Counted from the stretch's first letter, positions 35,876 through 46,226 are shown. The stretch: DNA of 64,000 bases from an uncultured Sulfitobacter sp. (GCA_947502265.1 CANMZB010000001.1:186001-250000); one strand, 5' to 3'. The notes: generated by a model not told the origin, from the sequence alone. Translations and numbers: made by a program.

Positions 35876-37525
35876 ATGCTGCGCGGTCTGGATATTTCCG
35901 ACATGCTAATTATCGAGCGGCTGGAGCTGAGCTTCCAGCCCGGCCTTAACGTGCTTACGGGAGAGACGGGGGCGGGCAAGTCGATCCTGCTTGATTCGCT
36001 GGGCTTTGTGCTGGGTTGGCGCGGACGTGCCGATCTGGTGCGCCAGGGCGCGGCGCAGGGCGAGGTGACCGCGTGGTTCGATTTGCCCGCCGCTCATCCC
36101 GCCCATGCGGTGCTGGAGGAAGCTGGCTTGCCCGGCGGAGACGAGCTTATCTTGCGGCGGATCAACACCGCCGAAGGGCGCAAAACCGCATGGGTCAACG
36201 ACCGACGCTGCTCGGGCGAGGTGCTGCGACAGTTAAGCGAAACGCTGGTTGAGCTGCACGGCCAGCATGATGATCGCGGCCTGCTGAACCCGCGCGGTCA
36301 CCGCGCCATTCTGGATGAATTCGCAGGGCTTGACCGCGCGCGCGCCAAAACCCGCGCCGCGTGGAGTGATCGTAGCCGCACCCGCAAAGCGGTCGATACC
36401 GCCGCCAAAGCCCAGGATGAAATTCGCGCCGAGGAAGAATTCCTGCGCTATGCGGTGGCCGAACTGGACAAACTCGCCCCCGAAGAGGGCGAGGAAGCGG
36501 AACTGGATACCAAGCGCCGCGTGATGCAGGCGGCAGAAAAAATCCGTGCCGATGTGGTTAATGCCTATGAGGCGATGGGCAACAACGGGGCCGAGGCGCA
36601 GATGGCGGATGCGCTGCGCTGGCTTGACGGGGCGGCGGATCGTGCCGAAGGCGCGCTGGACGAACCGATGGCAGCTCTCAACCGCGCGATGATCGAACTG
36701 GACCTTGCGATGGAAGGCGTTGTGCGCGCCATCGAGGTGATGTCCTTTGACGAGCGCGAGTTGGAAGACGCGGAAGAACGGCTTTTTGCGATCCGTGCGC
36801 TGGCCCGCAAACATGACGTGATGCCCGATACGCTGTCCGGATTTGCAGATACGCTGCGCGCCAAACTTGAGGCGCTGGATGCGGGCGATGCGCACCAGGC
36901 GGCGTTGCAAGCCGAGGCGAAAGCCGCCGAAGCCGCCTATGACGCGGCAGCAGGGGCGTTGAGCGAAGCGCGCCGCAAAGCCGCCGGAAAGCTCGACAAG
37001 GCGGTAAGCGGCGAGCTTGCGCCGCTAAAGATGGAGCGCGCGGTATTTGCCACGCTGATCGAAGATGAAGCGCCGGGACCGGAGGGCCGCGACGCGGTGT
37101 CTTTCACCGTCGCTACCAACCCCGGCGCGCCCTCCGGCCCGCTCAATAAAATCGCATCGGGGGGCGAGCTGAGCCGCTTCTTGCTGGCTCTCAAGGTGTG
37201 CCTCACCCAACACCAATCCGGCCTCACGCTCATTTTCGACGAAATTGATCGCGGCGTGGGCGGTGCCACCGCCGATGCTGTCGGGCGGCGTCTGGCGGCG
37301 CTGGCCGAGGGGGGGCAGGTTTTGGTTGTCACCCACTCGCCACAGGTGGCCGCCCTTGGCGCGCACCACTGGCGCGTCGAAAAAAGCGTGCGCGACGGGA
37401 TGACAACCACCGATGTGGTCCCGCTCAGCCGCGAAGAGCGGGTGGACGAAGTTGCGCGGATGGTGTCGGGCGATACGGTTACCGAAGCTGCGCGCGAGGC
37501 CGCACGCGCCTTGTTGACGGCCTGA
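35876..37525 (+). CDS. recN: DNA repair protein RecN
   Basis: SMC-like ATPase for recombinational double-strand break repair. Walker A TGETGAGKSILLDSL near residue 30, long central coiled coil (about 150-345), C-terminal signature IASGGELSRFLLALKVCL and Walker B TLIFDEIDRGVGGATADAVG, with THSPQVAALG. 549 residues. Starts 37 bases after bamD, same order as in relatives. Confidence 0.95.
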   Translation: MLRGLDISDMLIIERLELSFQPGLNVLTGETGAGKSILLDSLGFVLGWRGRADLVRQGAAQGEVTAWFDLPAAHPAHAVLEEAGLPGGDELILRRINTAEGRKTAWVNDRRCSGEVLRQLSETLVELHGQHDDRGLLNPRGHRAILDEFAGLDRARAKTRAAWSDRSRTRKAVDTAAKAQDEIRAEEEFLRYAVAELDKLAPEEGEEAELDTKRRVMQAAEKIRADVVNAYEAMGNNGAEAQMADALRWLDGAADRAEGALDEPMAALNRAMIELDLAMEGVVRAIEVMSFDERELEDAEERLFAIRALARKHDVMPDTLSGFADTLRAKLEALDAGDAHQAALQAEAKAAEAAYDAAAGALSEARRKAAGKLDKAVSGELAPLKMERAVFATLIEDEAPGPEGRDAVSFTVATNPGAPSGPLNKIASGGELSRFLLALKVCLTQHQSGLTLIFDEIDRGVGGATADAVGRRLAALAEGGQVLVVTHSPQVAALGAHHWRVEKSVRDGMTTTDVVPLSREERVDEVARMVSGDTVTEAAREAARALLTA

Positions 37526-37611
37526 GGGTGCCGCCCGCACACTTGAATTGCAGCACAGGGTGTGATCTTCGCAATATCAGCGCTTTACCCTAAGTCATCA
37601 GGAGAGGTGAG

Positions 37612-39300
37612 ATGAGCGATCCAATCCGGTCTTTCCTGTCGCAACAGATGTCATTAGCGCTTGAACACTGCCGTGCCGGTTGGGATGTGCTGCGCGACAA
37701 GGGGCCGGGCAAGGTCACCTTCTGGTTCATCGCTTTGCTGATCGGGATCGCTGCGGGTTTTGCCGCGTTGCTGTTTCGCAAGGGCATCAACCTGCTGCAA
37801 GCAACGCTTTACGGGACGGATGACGTGCAATTCCTGCACAGCTTTATCACCGATCTGGAATGGTATTGGATCATCCTGATTCCGACCATCGGCGGGTTGG
37901 TGACCGGCCTGATTCTTCACAACTTTACCAATGACGCGCGGGCGCGCACCGTGGGCGAGGTGATCCTTGGCGCGGCCCTGCATGAAGGGCGGGTCGAAAC
38001 GCGCGCGGGCGTGGCCTCGGCATTTGCCTCGTTGGTCACGCTCAGCACGGGCGGCTCGTCGGGGCGCGAGGGGCCAGTCGTGCATTTGGCGGGGGTCATC
38101 TCGACCTGGGTAAGCCAGCGGCTTGATGCGGATGGCATCACGGGGCGTGATCTTTTGGGTTGTGCCGTTGCGGCGGCTGTTTCTGCCAGCTTTAACGCGC
38201 CCATTGCCGGAGCGCTGTTTGCATTGGAAGTGGTGCTGCGCCATTTTGCGGTGCACGCCTTCGCGCCCATCGTAATTGCCAGCGTGGCAGGGACGGTGAT
38301 TAACCGCATCGAATTCGGGGGCGTGACCGAGTTCAAGCTGCCGACCAGTGGCGATCTGCAATTCTATGTCGAACTGCCCGCTTTTTTGCTTTTGGGGCTG
38401 ACCTGCGGCCTTGTGGCTGTTGCATTTATACGCGCGATCTTCTGGGCTGAAGATGTGGGAAATCACATTCAGGCGCGCTCCAGATTGCCGCGCTGGACAC
38501 GTCCGATGGTGGCTGGCGCGCTCCTGGGGGTTATCGCGCTATGGTATCCGCATATCATCGGCGTGGGCTACGAGACGACATCGCTTGCGCTTACCGGCGC
38601 GCTCAGCCTGCATGAAGCCACCGTTTTCGCCGTGCTCAAGGTCATCGCGGTGGCGATCACGTTTGGCGGGCGTATGGGCGGCGGCGTGTTTTCTCCATCG
38701 TTGATGGTCGGGGGGCTGGTGGGGCTTGCCTTCGGGTTGATCGCTACCGGGATTTTCCCCAATGTGTCCGGCTCCAGCTCGCTTTATGCGCTGGCGGGTA
38801 TGGGGGCGGTGGCCGCAGCGGTGCTGGGTGCGCCGATTTCCACCACGCTCATTGTGTTCGAGCTGACAGGGGATTGGCAGACCGGCCTCGCCGTGATGGT
38901 CGCAGTCAGCATGTCCACAGCCATCGCGTCCAATCTCGTGAACCGCAGCTTTTTCCTCACCCAGATCGAGCGGCGCGGCATCCGTCTGGCCGCCGGTCCC
39001 CAAGCCTATTTGCTGGCGATCTTTACGGCTGCAAAGACCATGCGCGCGCGCGACGATCCAAAGGCGGCGGATGAAGCGCAGTGTTGGGAAATGATCGGGG
39101 ATGGCATCTATGTTGACGGGGCCGCAACGCTGGAGTTGGCGATGCCGATGTTCGAGCAGGCGGGCGTGCCGTTTATTCCGGTGGTGAACCTCAGCGCGGA
39201 TGCGGCCCCGCCCGAGCTGTTGGGCGCGCTCTTTCATGTGGATGCCCTGCGCGCCTACAACCGCGCGCTGGCCGCCACGGCGGCCGAGGAACACTCCTGA
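37612..39300 (+). CDS. CLC-family chloride channel/antiporter
   Basis: Inner-membrane anion transporter. About eleven hydrophobic helices; selectivity-filter motifs GGSSGREGPVVHLAG (GREGP), GRMGGGVFSPSLMVGG (GxFxP) and LGAPISTTLIVFELTGDW. The C-terminal region after residue 475 resembles a single degenerate CBS unit (QCWEMIGDGIYVDGAATLELAMPMFEQAGVPFIPVVN) rather than a CBS pair. 562 residues. Ends 12 bp from the convergent DUF427 gene. Confidence 0.9.
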   Translation: MSDPIRSFLSQQMSLALEHCRAGWDVLRDKGPGKVTFWFIALLIGIAAGFAALLFRKGINLLQATLYGTDDVQFLHSFITDLEWYWIILIPTIGGLVTGLILHNFTNDARARTVGEVILGAALHEGRVETRAGVASAFASLVTLSTGGSSGREGPVVHLAGVISTWVSQRLDADGITGRDLLGCAVAAAVSASFNAPIAGALFALEVVLRHFAVHAFAPIVIASVAGTVINRIEFGGVTEFKLPTSGDLQFYVELPAFLLLGLTCGLVAVAFIRAIFWAEDVGNHIQARSRLPRWTRPMVAGALLGVIALWYPHIIGVGYETTSLALTGALSLHEATVFAVLKVIAVAITFGGRMGGGVFSPSLMVGGLVGLAFGLIATGIFPNVSGSSSLYALAGMGAVAAAVLGAPISTTLIVFELTGDWQTGLAVMVAVSMSTAIASNLVNRSFFLTQIERRGIRLAAGPQAYLLAIFTAAKTMRARDDPKAADEAQCWEMIGDGIYVDGAATLELAMPMFEQAGVPFIPVVNLSADAAPPELLGALFHVDALRAYNRALAATAAEEHS

Positions 39301-39312
39301 GCGCAGTTGCGT

Positions 39313-39657
39313 TCAGATTTGTTCGACGGCGATTTCGTCCATAGGATAAAAGGCCATGTGGTCCTTGATCCGCGCCACACTGTCTTCCGGCGCTTCATAG
39401 GACCACACGGCATTTTCCAATGTCCGGCTTTTGGTCACAACGGAATAGTGGTTTGCCACACCTTTTTGCGGGCAATGTGTGGTCTTGTCGCTGGTATCAA
39501 GAAACGCCATCGCGATGTCCTCCCGCGGGAAATAGATCACCGCCGGATAATCGCCCTCCACCAGTTCCAGTGCGCTGTTGGTCTCTCCCAGAACGGCCCC
39601 GCCTGCGCGTACGGTCCATGTGCCGTCTGCCTTGCGGATGGTGATGTTGTTGGCCAT
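39313..39657 (-). CDS. DUF427 domain protein
   Basis: 114 residues: single DUF427 fold, VRAGGAVLGETNSALELVEGDYPAVIYFPREDIAMAFLDTSDKTTHCPQKGVANHYSVV...AVWSYEAPEDSVARIKDHMAFYP. The HCPxKG...AxYYS-like core and final FYPxxV are hallmarks. Start at 39657 with GGGAGAG 8 nt upstream; 28 bp after the aminopeptidase P gene, so likely its operon partner. Function unknown in the family. Confidence 0.9.
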   Translation of the reverse strand: MANNITIRKADGTWTVRAGGAVLGETNSALELVEGDYPAVIYFPREDIAMAFLDTSDKTTHCPQKGVANHYSVVTKSRTLENAVWSYEAPEDSVARIKDHMAFYPMDEIAVEQI

Positions 39658-39685
39658 TGGTTGATCTCTCCCGAACAATCGTGCC

Positions 39686-41476
39686 TTAGATTGGCGCTGT
39701 TGCCGCATCTAACCACTGTTTTGCGGCGGGCGAAACCCGTGGCCCGATTTTTGTCGCGACCTGCGTGTGATAGTCATTGAGCCACGCGCGCGCATCGGGA
39801 TCAAGCAATTCAGGAATGATCAGGCGGCGGTCAATCGGCGCAAAGGCCAGCGTACGCCAGTCCAGCATCGCGCGGTGCGCATCGCCGCCGGGCAGGGCAG
39901 GGGCGTTTTGCACCACCAAAAGGTTTTCGAGACGAATGCCAAAGGCACCTTCGCGATAATACCCCGGCTCGTTGCTCAGGATCATTCCGGGCATCAGCGG
40001 CACCTGGCTGATCCGGCTCAGACGTTGCGGGCCCTCGTGTACGCTTAGATACGCGCCAACGCCGTGACCAAGCCCGTGATCGAAATCCTGACCGGCAAGC
40101 CACAGCGGCATCCGTCCGATCGCTTCGATGTGGCTACCGGCAAGGCCCTCGGGCCAGCGCAGGCGGCTTATCGCGATCATTCCGGCCAACACGCGGGTAA
40201 AGGCCGCGCGCGCTTCTTCGGGGGGCGTTCCGATGGCGACGGTGCGGGTAATGTCGGTGGTGCCGTCCAGATATTGCCCGCCGCTGTCGATGACGATCAG
40301 ATGACCGGCCTCCAGCGTCGTGTCGGTTTCTTCGGTGACACGATAATGCATGATAGCACCGTTCGGGCCGGTGCCTGCGATCGTTTCAAAGCTGATGTCT
40401 TGCAGCGCATTGTCGCGACGCCGGAAGTGTTCAAGCTGGCGCACCACTTGCGTTTCGCTCAGGCTGCCGACCGGTTGCTGGTCAATCCAGAACAGCATTT
40501 CCACCATCGCGGCCCCGTCGCGCAGATGCGCAGCGGCAGAGCCTTCGATTTCGGCGGGGTTCTTGCAGGCCTTGGGCAGCGCGCACGGCTCGGCCCCTGT
40601 GATGGCAGCATCGCCCAGCGTGTCGGCGATAATCTGCGGGGCGGTGCCGGCATCTATGCGCACAGGGCCTTCCAGATTGCGCAGCGCATCAAGGAAGGCG
40701 TCAGGCGCATGAAGCCGGACCTCAGGGCCAAGATGCGCCTCAAGCCCGTCAAACTTTGTCGTGATCGCGTAGAGATCGACCGTTTGATTCACGTGCAGAA
40801 CGGCAAAGCCATGCACCACCGGGTTCCGCTCGATGTCGGCACCCCGGATGTTGAGCAGCCAGCACAGGCTGTCGGGCAGGGTGATGACCACCGCTTTCTC
40901 GCCCGCCTGCGCCAGCGTCGCCGCCAGCCGCGCGCGTTTGGCATCGTGCGTTTCGCCCGCGAACTCAAGCGGATGCGCCTTGGCGGGGTTGTTGGGGGGG
41001 GCGGGTTGATCGGCCCAGATACGGTCAACCAGATTTCCGGTTTGCACCAGAGTGATCCCGCTGCCCTCCAGCGCAGCTTGGGTCTGCGTGATCTGTTCGA
41101 CGGTGTGTAGCCACGGATCATAGGCAACGCGTCCGCCCGTCGGTAACTGCTGGCGCAGCCATGCCGCCATCGACACTTCAGGCCACGGTACTGGCGTGAA
41201 TTCCGCCGCAACCTGTGCCTTCACCTGTGTGCGGTAACGCCCGTCGATGAACACGCCCGCAACGTCACGCAGCGCAATGCAGAAACCGGCAGAACCGGTA
41301 AATCCGGTGAGCCATGCCAGCCGCGCATCGCGCGCCGCCACATATTCACCCTGATGCGCATCGGCGCGCGGCACGATAAAGCCGTCCAGCCCCTCACGGG
41401 CCAATTGCGCGCGCAGCGCTGACAGGCGGGGCGGTCCTTGCTCTGGTCGCGCGGTGACCTCGAATGTCTGGAGCAT
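39686..41476 (-). CDS. pepP: Xaa-Pro aminopeptidase P (M24B)
   Basis: Cytosolic metallopeptidase that removes an N-terminal residue preceding proline. 596 residues in the three-domain eukaryote-like form: two creatinase-N domains (ALRAQLAREGLDGFIVPRADAHQGEYVAARDARLAWLTGFTGSAG) and the pita-bread domain with VIDSGGQYLDGTTDITRT (metal Asp pair), GHGVGAYLSVHEGPQ, GMILSNEPGYYREGAFGIRLENLLVV. The gene starts at 41476 with AAGGGAC upstream; it overlaps nothing, cobT ends 44 bp away. Confidence 0.93.
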   Translation of the reverse strand: MLQTFEVTARPEQGPPRLSALRAQLAREGLDGFIVPRADAHQGEYVAARDARLAWLTGFTGSAGFCIALRDVAGVFIDGRYRTQVKAQVAAEFTPVPWPEVSMAAWLRQQLPTGGRVAYDPWLHTVEQITQTQAALEGSGITLVQTGNLVDRIWADQPAPPNNPAKAHPLEFAGETHDAKRARLAATLAQAGEKAVVITLPDSLCWLLNIRGADIERNPVVHGFAVLHVNQTVDLYAITTKFDGLEAHLGPEVRLHAPDAFLDALRNLEGPVRIDAGTAPQIIADTLGDAAITGAEPCALPKACKNPAEIEGSAAAHLRDGAAMVEMLFWIDQQPVGSLSETQVVRQLEHFRRRDNALQDISFETIAGTGPNGAIMHYRVTEETDTTLEAGHLIVIDSGGQYLDGTTDITRTVAIGTPPEEARAAFTRVLAGMIAISRLRWPEGLAGSHIEAIGRMPLWLAGQDFDHGLGHGVGAYLSVHEGPQRLSRISQVPLMPGMILSNEPGYYREGAFGIRLENLLVVQNAPALPGGDAHRAMLDWRTLAFAPIDRRLIIPELLDPDARAWLNDYHTQVATKIGPRVSPAAKQWLDAATAPI

Positions 41477-41519
41477 CGCTTGTCCCTTCAGTTGGCCAAT
41501 AAACTCAAATTCCGCCGTC

Positions 41520-43394
41520 TCAACCGGCGTTGCGGATGCCCATGACGCGCGCCCGTGCGCGTGGATCACTGTCGAAAAGAGACGCAAGCTGCTCGGTCAT
41601 CGCACCGGCCAGTTGCTCCACATCGGTGATCGTGACGGCGCGGTCGTAATAGCGCGTCACGTCATGCCCGATGCCAATCGCCAACAGCTCAACCGCCTTT
41701 TTCTTCTCCACCATTGCAATCACATCGCGCAGGTGTTTTTCCAGATAGTTGGCAGGGTTGACCGACAAAGTGCTGTCATCCACCGGCGCGCCATCGGAAA
41801 TCACCATCAGGATCTTGCGCGATTCGGCGCGCGCCATCATCCGGCGGTGCGCCCATTCCAGCGCTTCACCGTCGATGTTTTCCTTCAACAAGCCCTCTTT
41901 CATCATCAGCCCCAGATTGGGCCGTGTGCGCCGCCACGGTGCATCGGCGGATTTATATATGATGTGGCGCAGGTCGTTCAGCCGTCCGGGGCTGGACGGG
42001 CGACCATCATTCAGCCACGCTTCGCGCGCCTGCCCACCTTTCCACGCACGTGTGGTAAAGCCGAGGATTTCAACCTTGACGTTACACCGCTCCAGCGTGC
42101 GGGCCAGAACATCGGCACAGATCGCGGCGATGGAAATGGGCCGTCCGCGCATCGAGCCGGAGTTGTCCAGCAAAAGCGTCACCACCGTATCGCGGAATTC
42201 GGTGTCTTTCTCGACCTTGAAGCTCAGCGGTGTTGTCGGGCTGACAATCACCCGTGCCAAGCGGCCTGCGTCCAATGTACCTTCTTCCAGATCAAACTCC
42301 CACGAGCGGTTCTGTTGCGCCTGAAGGCGGCGTTGCAGCTTGTTGGCCAAACGGCTCACCGCCCCTTTGAGCGGCTCAAGCTGTTGGTCCAGATAGGCGC
42401 GCAGGCGCTCCAGCTCGACCGGTTCGGCCAGCTCTTGCGCGCCGACGATCTCGTCGTGATCGCTTTGATAGACGGCGTAATTGGGGTCGGCGTCCGATAC
42501 GGGCTGTGGAACAGGCGGCTCCATCGGCGCTTCGCCGTCGGGCATATCCGCCTCGTCGCCCATCTCCTGATCTGCCATGTCGTCCATCGACACTTGCGCC
42601 TGTGAGGCGTCCTGCTCGTCTTCCTGTGACTGCTCGGGGGATGCGTCCGCGTCTTCCTGATCCTGTTCGTCCTGACCGGAGCTGTCGGGATCCTGATCCT
42701 CTTCGGCGCCTTCTTCGGCCTCGTCTTCCTGATCGTCGTCCGCCCCGTCCGGATCATCGCCCAACTGGTCGGCATAGCCCAGATCGGTGATGATCTGGCG
42801 CGCGAATTTGGCAAATGCGGTCTGGTCGTCCAGCGTCTCTTCCAGATCGGCCAGCGTACCGCCCGCCTGATCCTCGATGTATCCGCGCCACAGCTCCATC
42901 ACGTTTTGCGCACCCGCAGGCATCTGCCGCCCCGTCGCCATATGGCGCACCAGATAGCCCGCAGCGACGGCCAGCGGCACATCGGAGGCCTGAGTGACTT
43001 GGTCATAGCCCTTGCGCAGCGCTTCATGTTTGATTTTGGCGTCGATGTTGCCTGCGGTGCCGGGCATGTCGCGCGCGCCCATCGCCTCGCAGCGGGCGGT
43101 TTCCATCGCTTCATACAGATCGCGTGCCATCTCTCCCTTGGGTTGATAGCGGGCGTGGGTCTGGCCGTTGTGATAGCGCCGGTTCAGCGCCAAAGCATCC
43201 GCCGTTCCGCGCGCCAGCATTACCTCGTCACGCGTCATCCGCCGCGTTACCTGCGGCAGGCGCATTGCATCGCCCGACAGCCCCGAAGGATCGACGGAAT
43301 AGCTGACCGTCAGTTCGGGATCGTTGGCCATGACTTTGGACGCCTCGGCCAAGGCCTTTTTGAACGCGTCCGCAGGGTTATCTGTTTTGGTCAT
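41520..43394 (-). CDS. cobT: aerobic cobaltochelatase subunit CobT
   Basis: With CobN and CobS inserts cobalt into hydrogenobyrinate a,c-diamide. N-terminal helical region, a very acidic Asp/Glu/Gln-rich segment (about 210-290, D and E runs) and a C-terminal VWA domain with the [15 protein letters not shown] near 400. 624 residues, normal. Start at 43394 after GAGAGGG. Separated from upstream cobS by a terminator, so it has its own promoter. Confidence 0.95.
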   Translation of the reverse strand: MTKTDNPADAFKKALAEASKVMANDPELTVSYSVDPSGLSGDAMRLPQVTRRMTRDEVMLARGTADALALNRRYHNGQTHARYQPKGEMARDLYEAMETARCEAMGARDMPGTAGNIDAKIKHEALRKGYDQVTQASDVPLAVAAGYLVRHMATGRQMPAGAQNVMELWRGYIEDQAGGTLADLEETLDDQTAFAKFARQIITDLGYADQLGDDPDGADDDQEDEAEEGAEEDQDPDSSGQDEQDQEDADASPEQSQEDEQDASQAQVSMDDMADQEMGDEADMPDGEAPMEPPVPQPVSDADPNYAVYQSDHDEIVGAQELAEPVELERLRAYLDQQLEPLKGAVSRLANKLQRRLQAQQNRSWEFDLEEGTLDAGRLARVIVSPTTPLSFKVEKDTEFRDTVVTLLLDNSGSMRGRPISIAAICADVLARTLERCNVKVEILGFTTRAWKGGQAREAWLNDGRPSSPGRLNDLRHIIYKSADAPWRRTRPNLGLMMKEGLLKENIDGEALEWAHRRMMARAESRKILMVISDGAPVDDSTLSVNPANYLEKHLRDVIAMVEKKKAVELLAIGIGHDVTRYYDRAVTITDVEQLAGAMTEQLASLFDSDPRARARVMGIRNAG

Positions 43395-43567
43395 GCGGCC
43401 CTCTCAAGCATAAAGTCGACTTATATTTCGCAGGTTTTGCGCGCAGGGTCAAAGGGCGCTGCACTCTCATCGTCGATGTAGTTTGCGCCAGCAAAGCGGG
43501 CAGTGCAATCGCCTTCCTGTCTTGCGCTATCTCAAAGTGAATCCGGATCCAATTCCTGCCCGTCAAA

Positions 43568-43596
43568 AGAAAAAACCCGATGTTGGCCACCGGGTT
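43568..43596 (-). terminator. intrinsic terminator after cobS
   Basis: On minus: AACCCG, 11-nt loop, CGGGTT, then TTTTCTTTT. It lies 27 bp after the cobS stop codon, before cobT. Confidence 0.75.
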
Positions 43597-43622
43597 CTTA
43601 ATCTTTTCAGCAGGGGGCGACC

Positions 43623-44609
43623 TTAGCCCAAGCTCACGCTTGCCGCGCTTTCCGGCAGTTCTTCGTCGAACAGACGTTGATAGAATTCGGCAACAGTCTG
43701 GCGTTCCAGTTCGTCGCATTTGTTGAGAAAGCTCAGGCGGAAGGCATAGCCCACGTTCTTGAATATCTCTGCGTTCTGCGCCCATGAGATGACGGTCCGT
43801 GGTGACATCACCGTGGACAGATCGCCATTCATAAACGCGGTGCGTGTCAGATCGGCAACCGTGACCATCTGCTTCACAATCTTGCGCCCTGCGGCGGTGT
43901 TGTAATGCGGGTTCTTGGCCAGAACGATCTGGGTTTCCGCATCAATGCTGAGATAGTTCAGCGTGGCCACAAGCGACCAACGGTCCATCTGGCCCTGGTT
44001 GATCTGCTGGGTGCCGTGGTACAGGCCCGTGGTATCGCCCAGACCCACAGTGTTCGCAGTGGCGAAAATGCGGAAATAGGGGTGCGGCGTGATCACCTTG
44101 TTCTGGTCAAGCAGCGTCAGCTTGCCGTCTACTTCCAGCACCCGCTGGATCACGAACATCACATCCGCGCGGCCCGCATCATATTCGTCGAACACAATCG
44201 CGGTCGGCGTGCGCAGCGCCCAAGGCAGGATGCCTTCCTGGAATTCGGTGACCTGCTTGCCATCGACCAGCTTGATCGCGTCTTTACCGATCAGATCAAT
44301 CCGGCTGATGTGGCTGTCGAGGTTAACGCGCACAGTGGGCCAGTTCAGGCGGCTTGCCACCTGTTCGATGTGGGTGGATTTACCCGTGCCGTGATAGCCC
44401 TGCACCATGACGCGGCGGTTGTGCGAGAAACCCGCGAGGATCGCAAGCGTGGTGTCGGCGTCGAATTTATATGTGCTGTCAAGCTCTGGTACGCGGTCGG
44501 TAGGTGCCGCAAAACCTTTGACCGTCATGTCAGTATCGATGCCGAAAACCTCGCGCACCGAGACGTCCTTGGTGGGGGTTGCGTTTATGTCGAGCGCGCC
44601 ATCAGCCAT
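43623..44609 (-). CDS. cobS: aerobic cobaltochelatase subunit CobS
   Basis: AAA+ motor of cobaltochelatase. Walker [15 protein letters not shown] near 122, Walker [13 protein letters not shown] near 185, sensor [33 protein letters not shown]. 328 residues. AGGA 9 nt before ATG. I looked for a cobalamin riboswitch upstream (44610-44768) and saw none. Confidence 0.96.
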   Translation of the reverse strand: MADGALDINATPTKDVSVREVFGIDTDMTVKGFAAPTDRVPELDSTYKFDADTTLAILAGFSHNRRVMVQGYHGTGKSTHIEQVASRLNWPTVRVNLDSHISRIDLIGKDAIKLVDGKQVTEFQEGILPWALRTPTAIVFDEYDAGRADVMFVIQRVLEVDGKLTLLDQNKVITPHPYFRIFATANTVGLGDTTGLYHGTQQINQGQMDRWSLVATLNYLSIDAETQIVLAKNPHYNTAAGRKIVKQMVTVADLTRTAFMNGDLSTVMSPRTVISWAQNAEIFKNVGYAFRLSFLNKCDELERQTVAEFYQRLFDEELPESAASVSLG

Positions 44610-44768
44610 TCTGCATCATCCTAATAATATCCGCCCCATGCGCGGGGCTGTCTTTTGTCCGATGCAACATATCGCGCGCAGGTTCAAGTGAAAGACCAAA
44701 AATTCACGACGTTACGGGGCAGCGGTGGAGGGGCGGACCGGTGTGGGGGATGGCCCGCCGCGGCGGGA

Positions 44769-45395
44769 TCAATCCTTGAAATTGCGGCTGGCCTTGAGCT
44801 GGTCCCACGCCCAGACGACCAACTGCAATTGCTCCTCCTGCGAGCGGTCACCACCGTTCATGTCAGGGTGAAGAATCTTGATCAAGGATTTGTAAATCTT
44901 GCGGATTTCCGGTTTTGTCAGGTTGTCCTTGGCATCCAGAACCTCCAGCGCGCGGCGTTCTGTGGGGGGCAGACGGCGCCCTGCCTGTGGTCCTTTGCCG
45001 GGGTTCTGCGTGGCATTTGCACCCAGCACCTGATGCGGGTCTTCAATGCCCAGACGCGCCCATGCGCGTTGCTCGGGATCGCCCATCGGCTTGGTGGGCC
45101 TGTCCCACACCTTGTCCTCGGACAGTTGGGCGTTCATCTCCGCTTCGGTCGTACCGTCGAAGAAATTCCACTTGGTGTTATATTCGCGTACGTGTTGCTG
45201 GCAGAACCAGAAATAGTCATCCAACACGTCCGGCGCTTTGGGCGCGCGGTATTTGCCCGCTTCCTCACATCCGTCGTGATCGCACAGACGGGTCGAGGTT
45301 TCGGACGCGCCCGACATCCCGCGCCGGCCGCGTGGGTTCTTCTTTTTGGCAGAAGATACTGACATATCAAAACCAAAGGGATCGTTTTTTCGCAT
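44769..45395 (-). CDS. J-domain protein with N-terminal Cys/His motif
   Basis: 208 residues. The C-terminal about 65 residues form a J domain: LEVLDAKDNLTKPEIRKIYKSLIKILHPDMNGGDRSQEEQLQLVVWAWDQLKASR, with the HPD triad that stimulates DnaK. The N-terminal part holds CDHDGCEEAGKYRAP and, 21 residues on, WFCQQHVREYN: C-x4-C and C-x2-H, a plausible zinc site. Start 45395 has GGAAAGGTG upstream. Divergent from bolA. Common in alphaproteobacteria; client unknown. Confidence 0.85.
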   Translation of the reverse strand: MRKNDPFGFDMSVSSAKKKNPRGRRGMSGASETSTRLCDHDGCEEAGKYRAPKAPDVLDDYFWFCQQHVREYNTKWNFFDGTTEAEMNAQLSEDKVWDRPTKPMGDPEQRAWARLGIEDPHQVLGANATQNPGKGPQAGRRLPPTERRALEVLDAKDNLTKPEIRKIYKSLIKILHPDMNGGDRSQEEQLQLVVWAWDQLKASRNFKD

Positions 45396-45489
45396 GGTGG
45401 CACCTTTCCGACTCAGGGCGATCACTCTAACCTTATGGCTGACAGAAGGAAGGGGGCGGCGTGAAATATTCGCTCCCGTTGGAGGGTTT

Positions 45490-45747
45490 ATGCCGGTCAA
45501 AGACGAGATTGAGGGTGCATTGCGCGCCAAATTCGAGGTGGTGCAGTTGGAAGTGGCGGATGTGAGCGAAGCGCATCGCGGCCATGCTGGCTTTCGCGAG
45601 GGTGGCGAGACACATTTCGATGTGGCCATTACCGCGCCTGATTTTACCGGGATGAGCCGTGTGGCAAAACACCGCGCCGTGCATGCGGCACTGGGGCCGG
45701 ATCTGATTGCGCGGATTCATGCGCTTTCACTGGATATTTCTGACTAA
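45490..45747 (+). CDS. BolA-family protein
   Basis: 85 residues: VKDEIEGALRAKFEVVQLEVADVSEAHRGHAGFREGGETHFDVAITAPDFTGMSRVAKHRAVHAALGPDLIARIHALSLDI. The conserved H-x-GH and C-terminal IHALSL of BolA are present; it works with monothiol glutaredoxins in Fe-S handling. Start at 45490 follows GGAGG 8 nt upstream. Divergent from the J-domain gene with about 95 bp between, so both promoters lie there. Confidence 0.93.
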   Translation: MPVKDEIEGALRAKFEVVQLEVADVSEAHRGHAGFREGGETHFDVAITAPDFTGMSRVAKHRAVHAALGPDLIARIHALSLDISD

Positions 45748-45749
45748 GA

Positions 45750-46226
45750 TCAATCCCTTTCGGGGGTGTCCTTATCTTCTGCGTCTGTTGCCTTTGGCGC
45801 GGGCGCAGCGGCTTTGGCAAGGTTTCGGGCACGGGCGAGGATGCTGAGGGATGTGCCGATGCGCGTGTCGCTTTGGGTGTCTTCGACCCCGTTGTCGGGC
45901 AGCGGATTGTTGGGTAAATCCTCTTGTAAATCAATGTCTTCGTCGGCGGTGGGCGCGGGAAGAAGTTCGGGCTGGAAGGCTGCTGCATCGCCTTCACGCG
46001 GCCTGCGAAAGACCAGTACATTGCGCCATTCGGTTGTTGATCCGGTCAACCCTGACCGCTCGACCGAGGGGAGCGTTTCAGCGCGTTGGTATTCCCAGCC
46101 GGAACCTGAAAGGCCGTTCATAAGCTCTTGTAAGGCGTGGGAAAACCGTGCTTCCGCGCCGCGTACACCCTTGCCTTTGAGGCCTTTGGTCGGGGCTGGA
46201 ACAACCTTGTATTCATAACGTGGCAT
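45750..46226 (-). CDS. DUF4177 domain protein
   Basis: 158 residues. The N-terminal about 75 residues (YEYKVVPAPTKGLKGKGVRGAEARFSHALQELMNGLSGSGWEYQRAETLPSVERSGLTGSTTEWRNVLVFRR) match the DUF4177 fold. The rest is acidic, low-complexity tail with KAAAPAPKATDAEDKD. Start at 46226 from MPRYEYKVV. Its stop is 2 bp from the bolA stop (convergent). Confidence 0.75.
   Translation of the reverse strand: MPRYEYKVVPAPTKGLKGKGVRGAEARFSHALQELMNGLSGSGWEYQRAETLPSVERSGLTGSTTEWRNVLVFRRPREGDAAAFQPELLPAPTADEDIDLQEDLPNNPLPDNGVEDTQSDTRIGTSLSILARARNLAKAAAPAPKATDAEDKDTPERD

Noticed and set aside
44610-44768. Cobalamin riboswitch upstream of cobS
   Set aside because: No B12-box-like sequence or long structured leader was seen.
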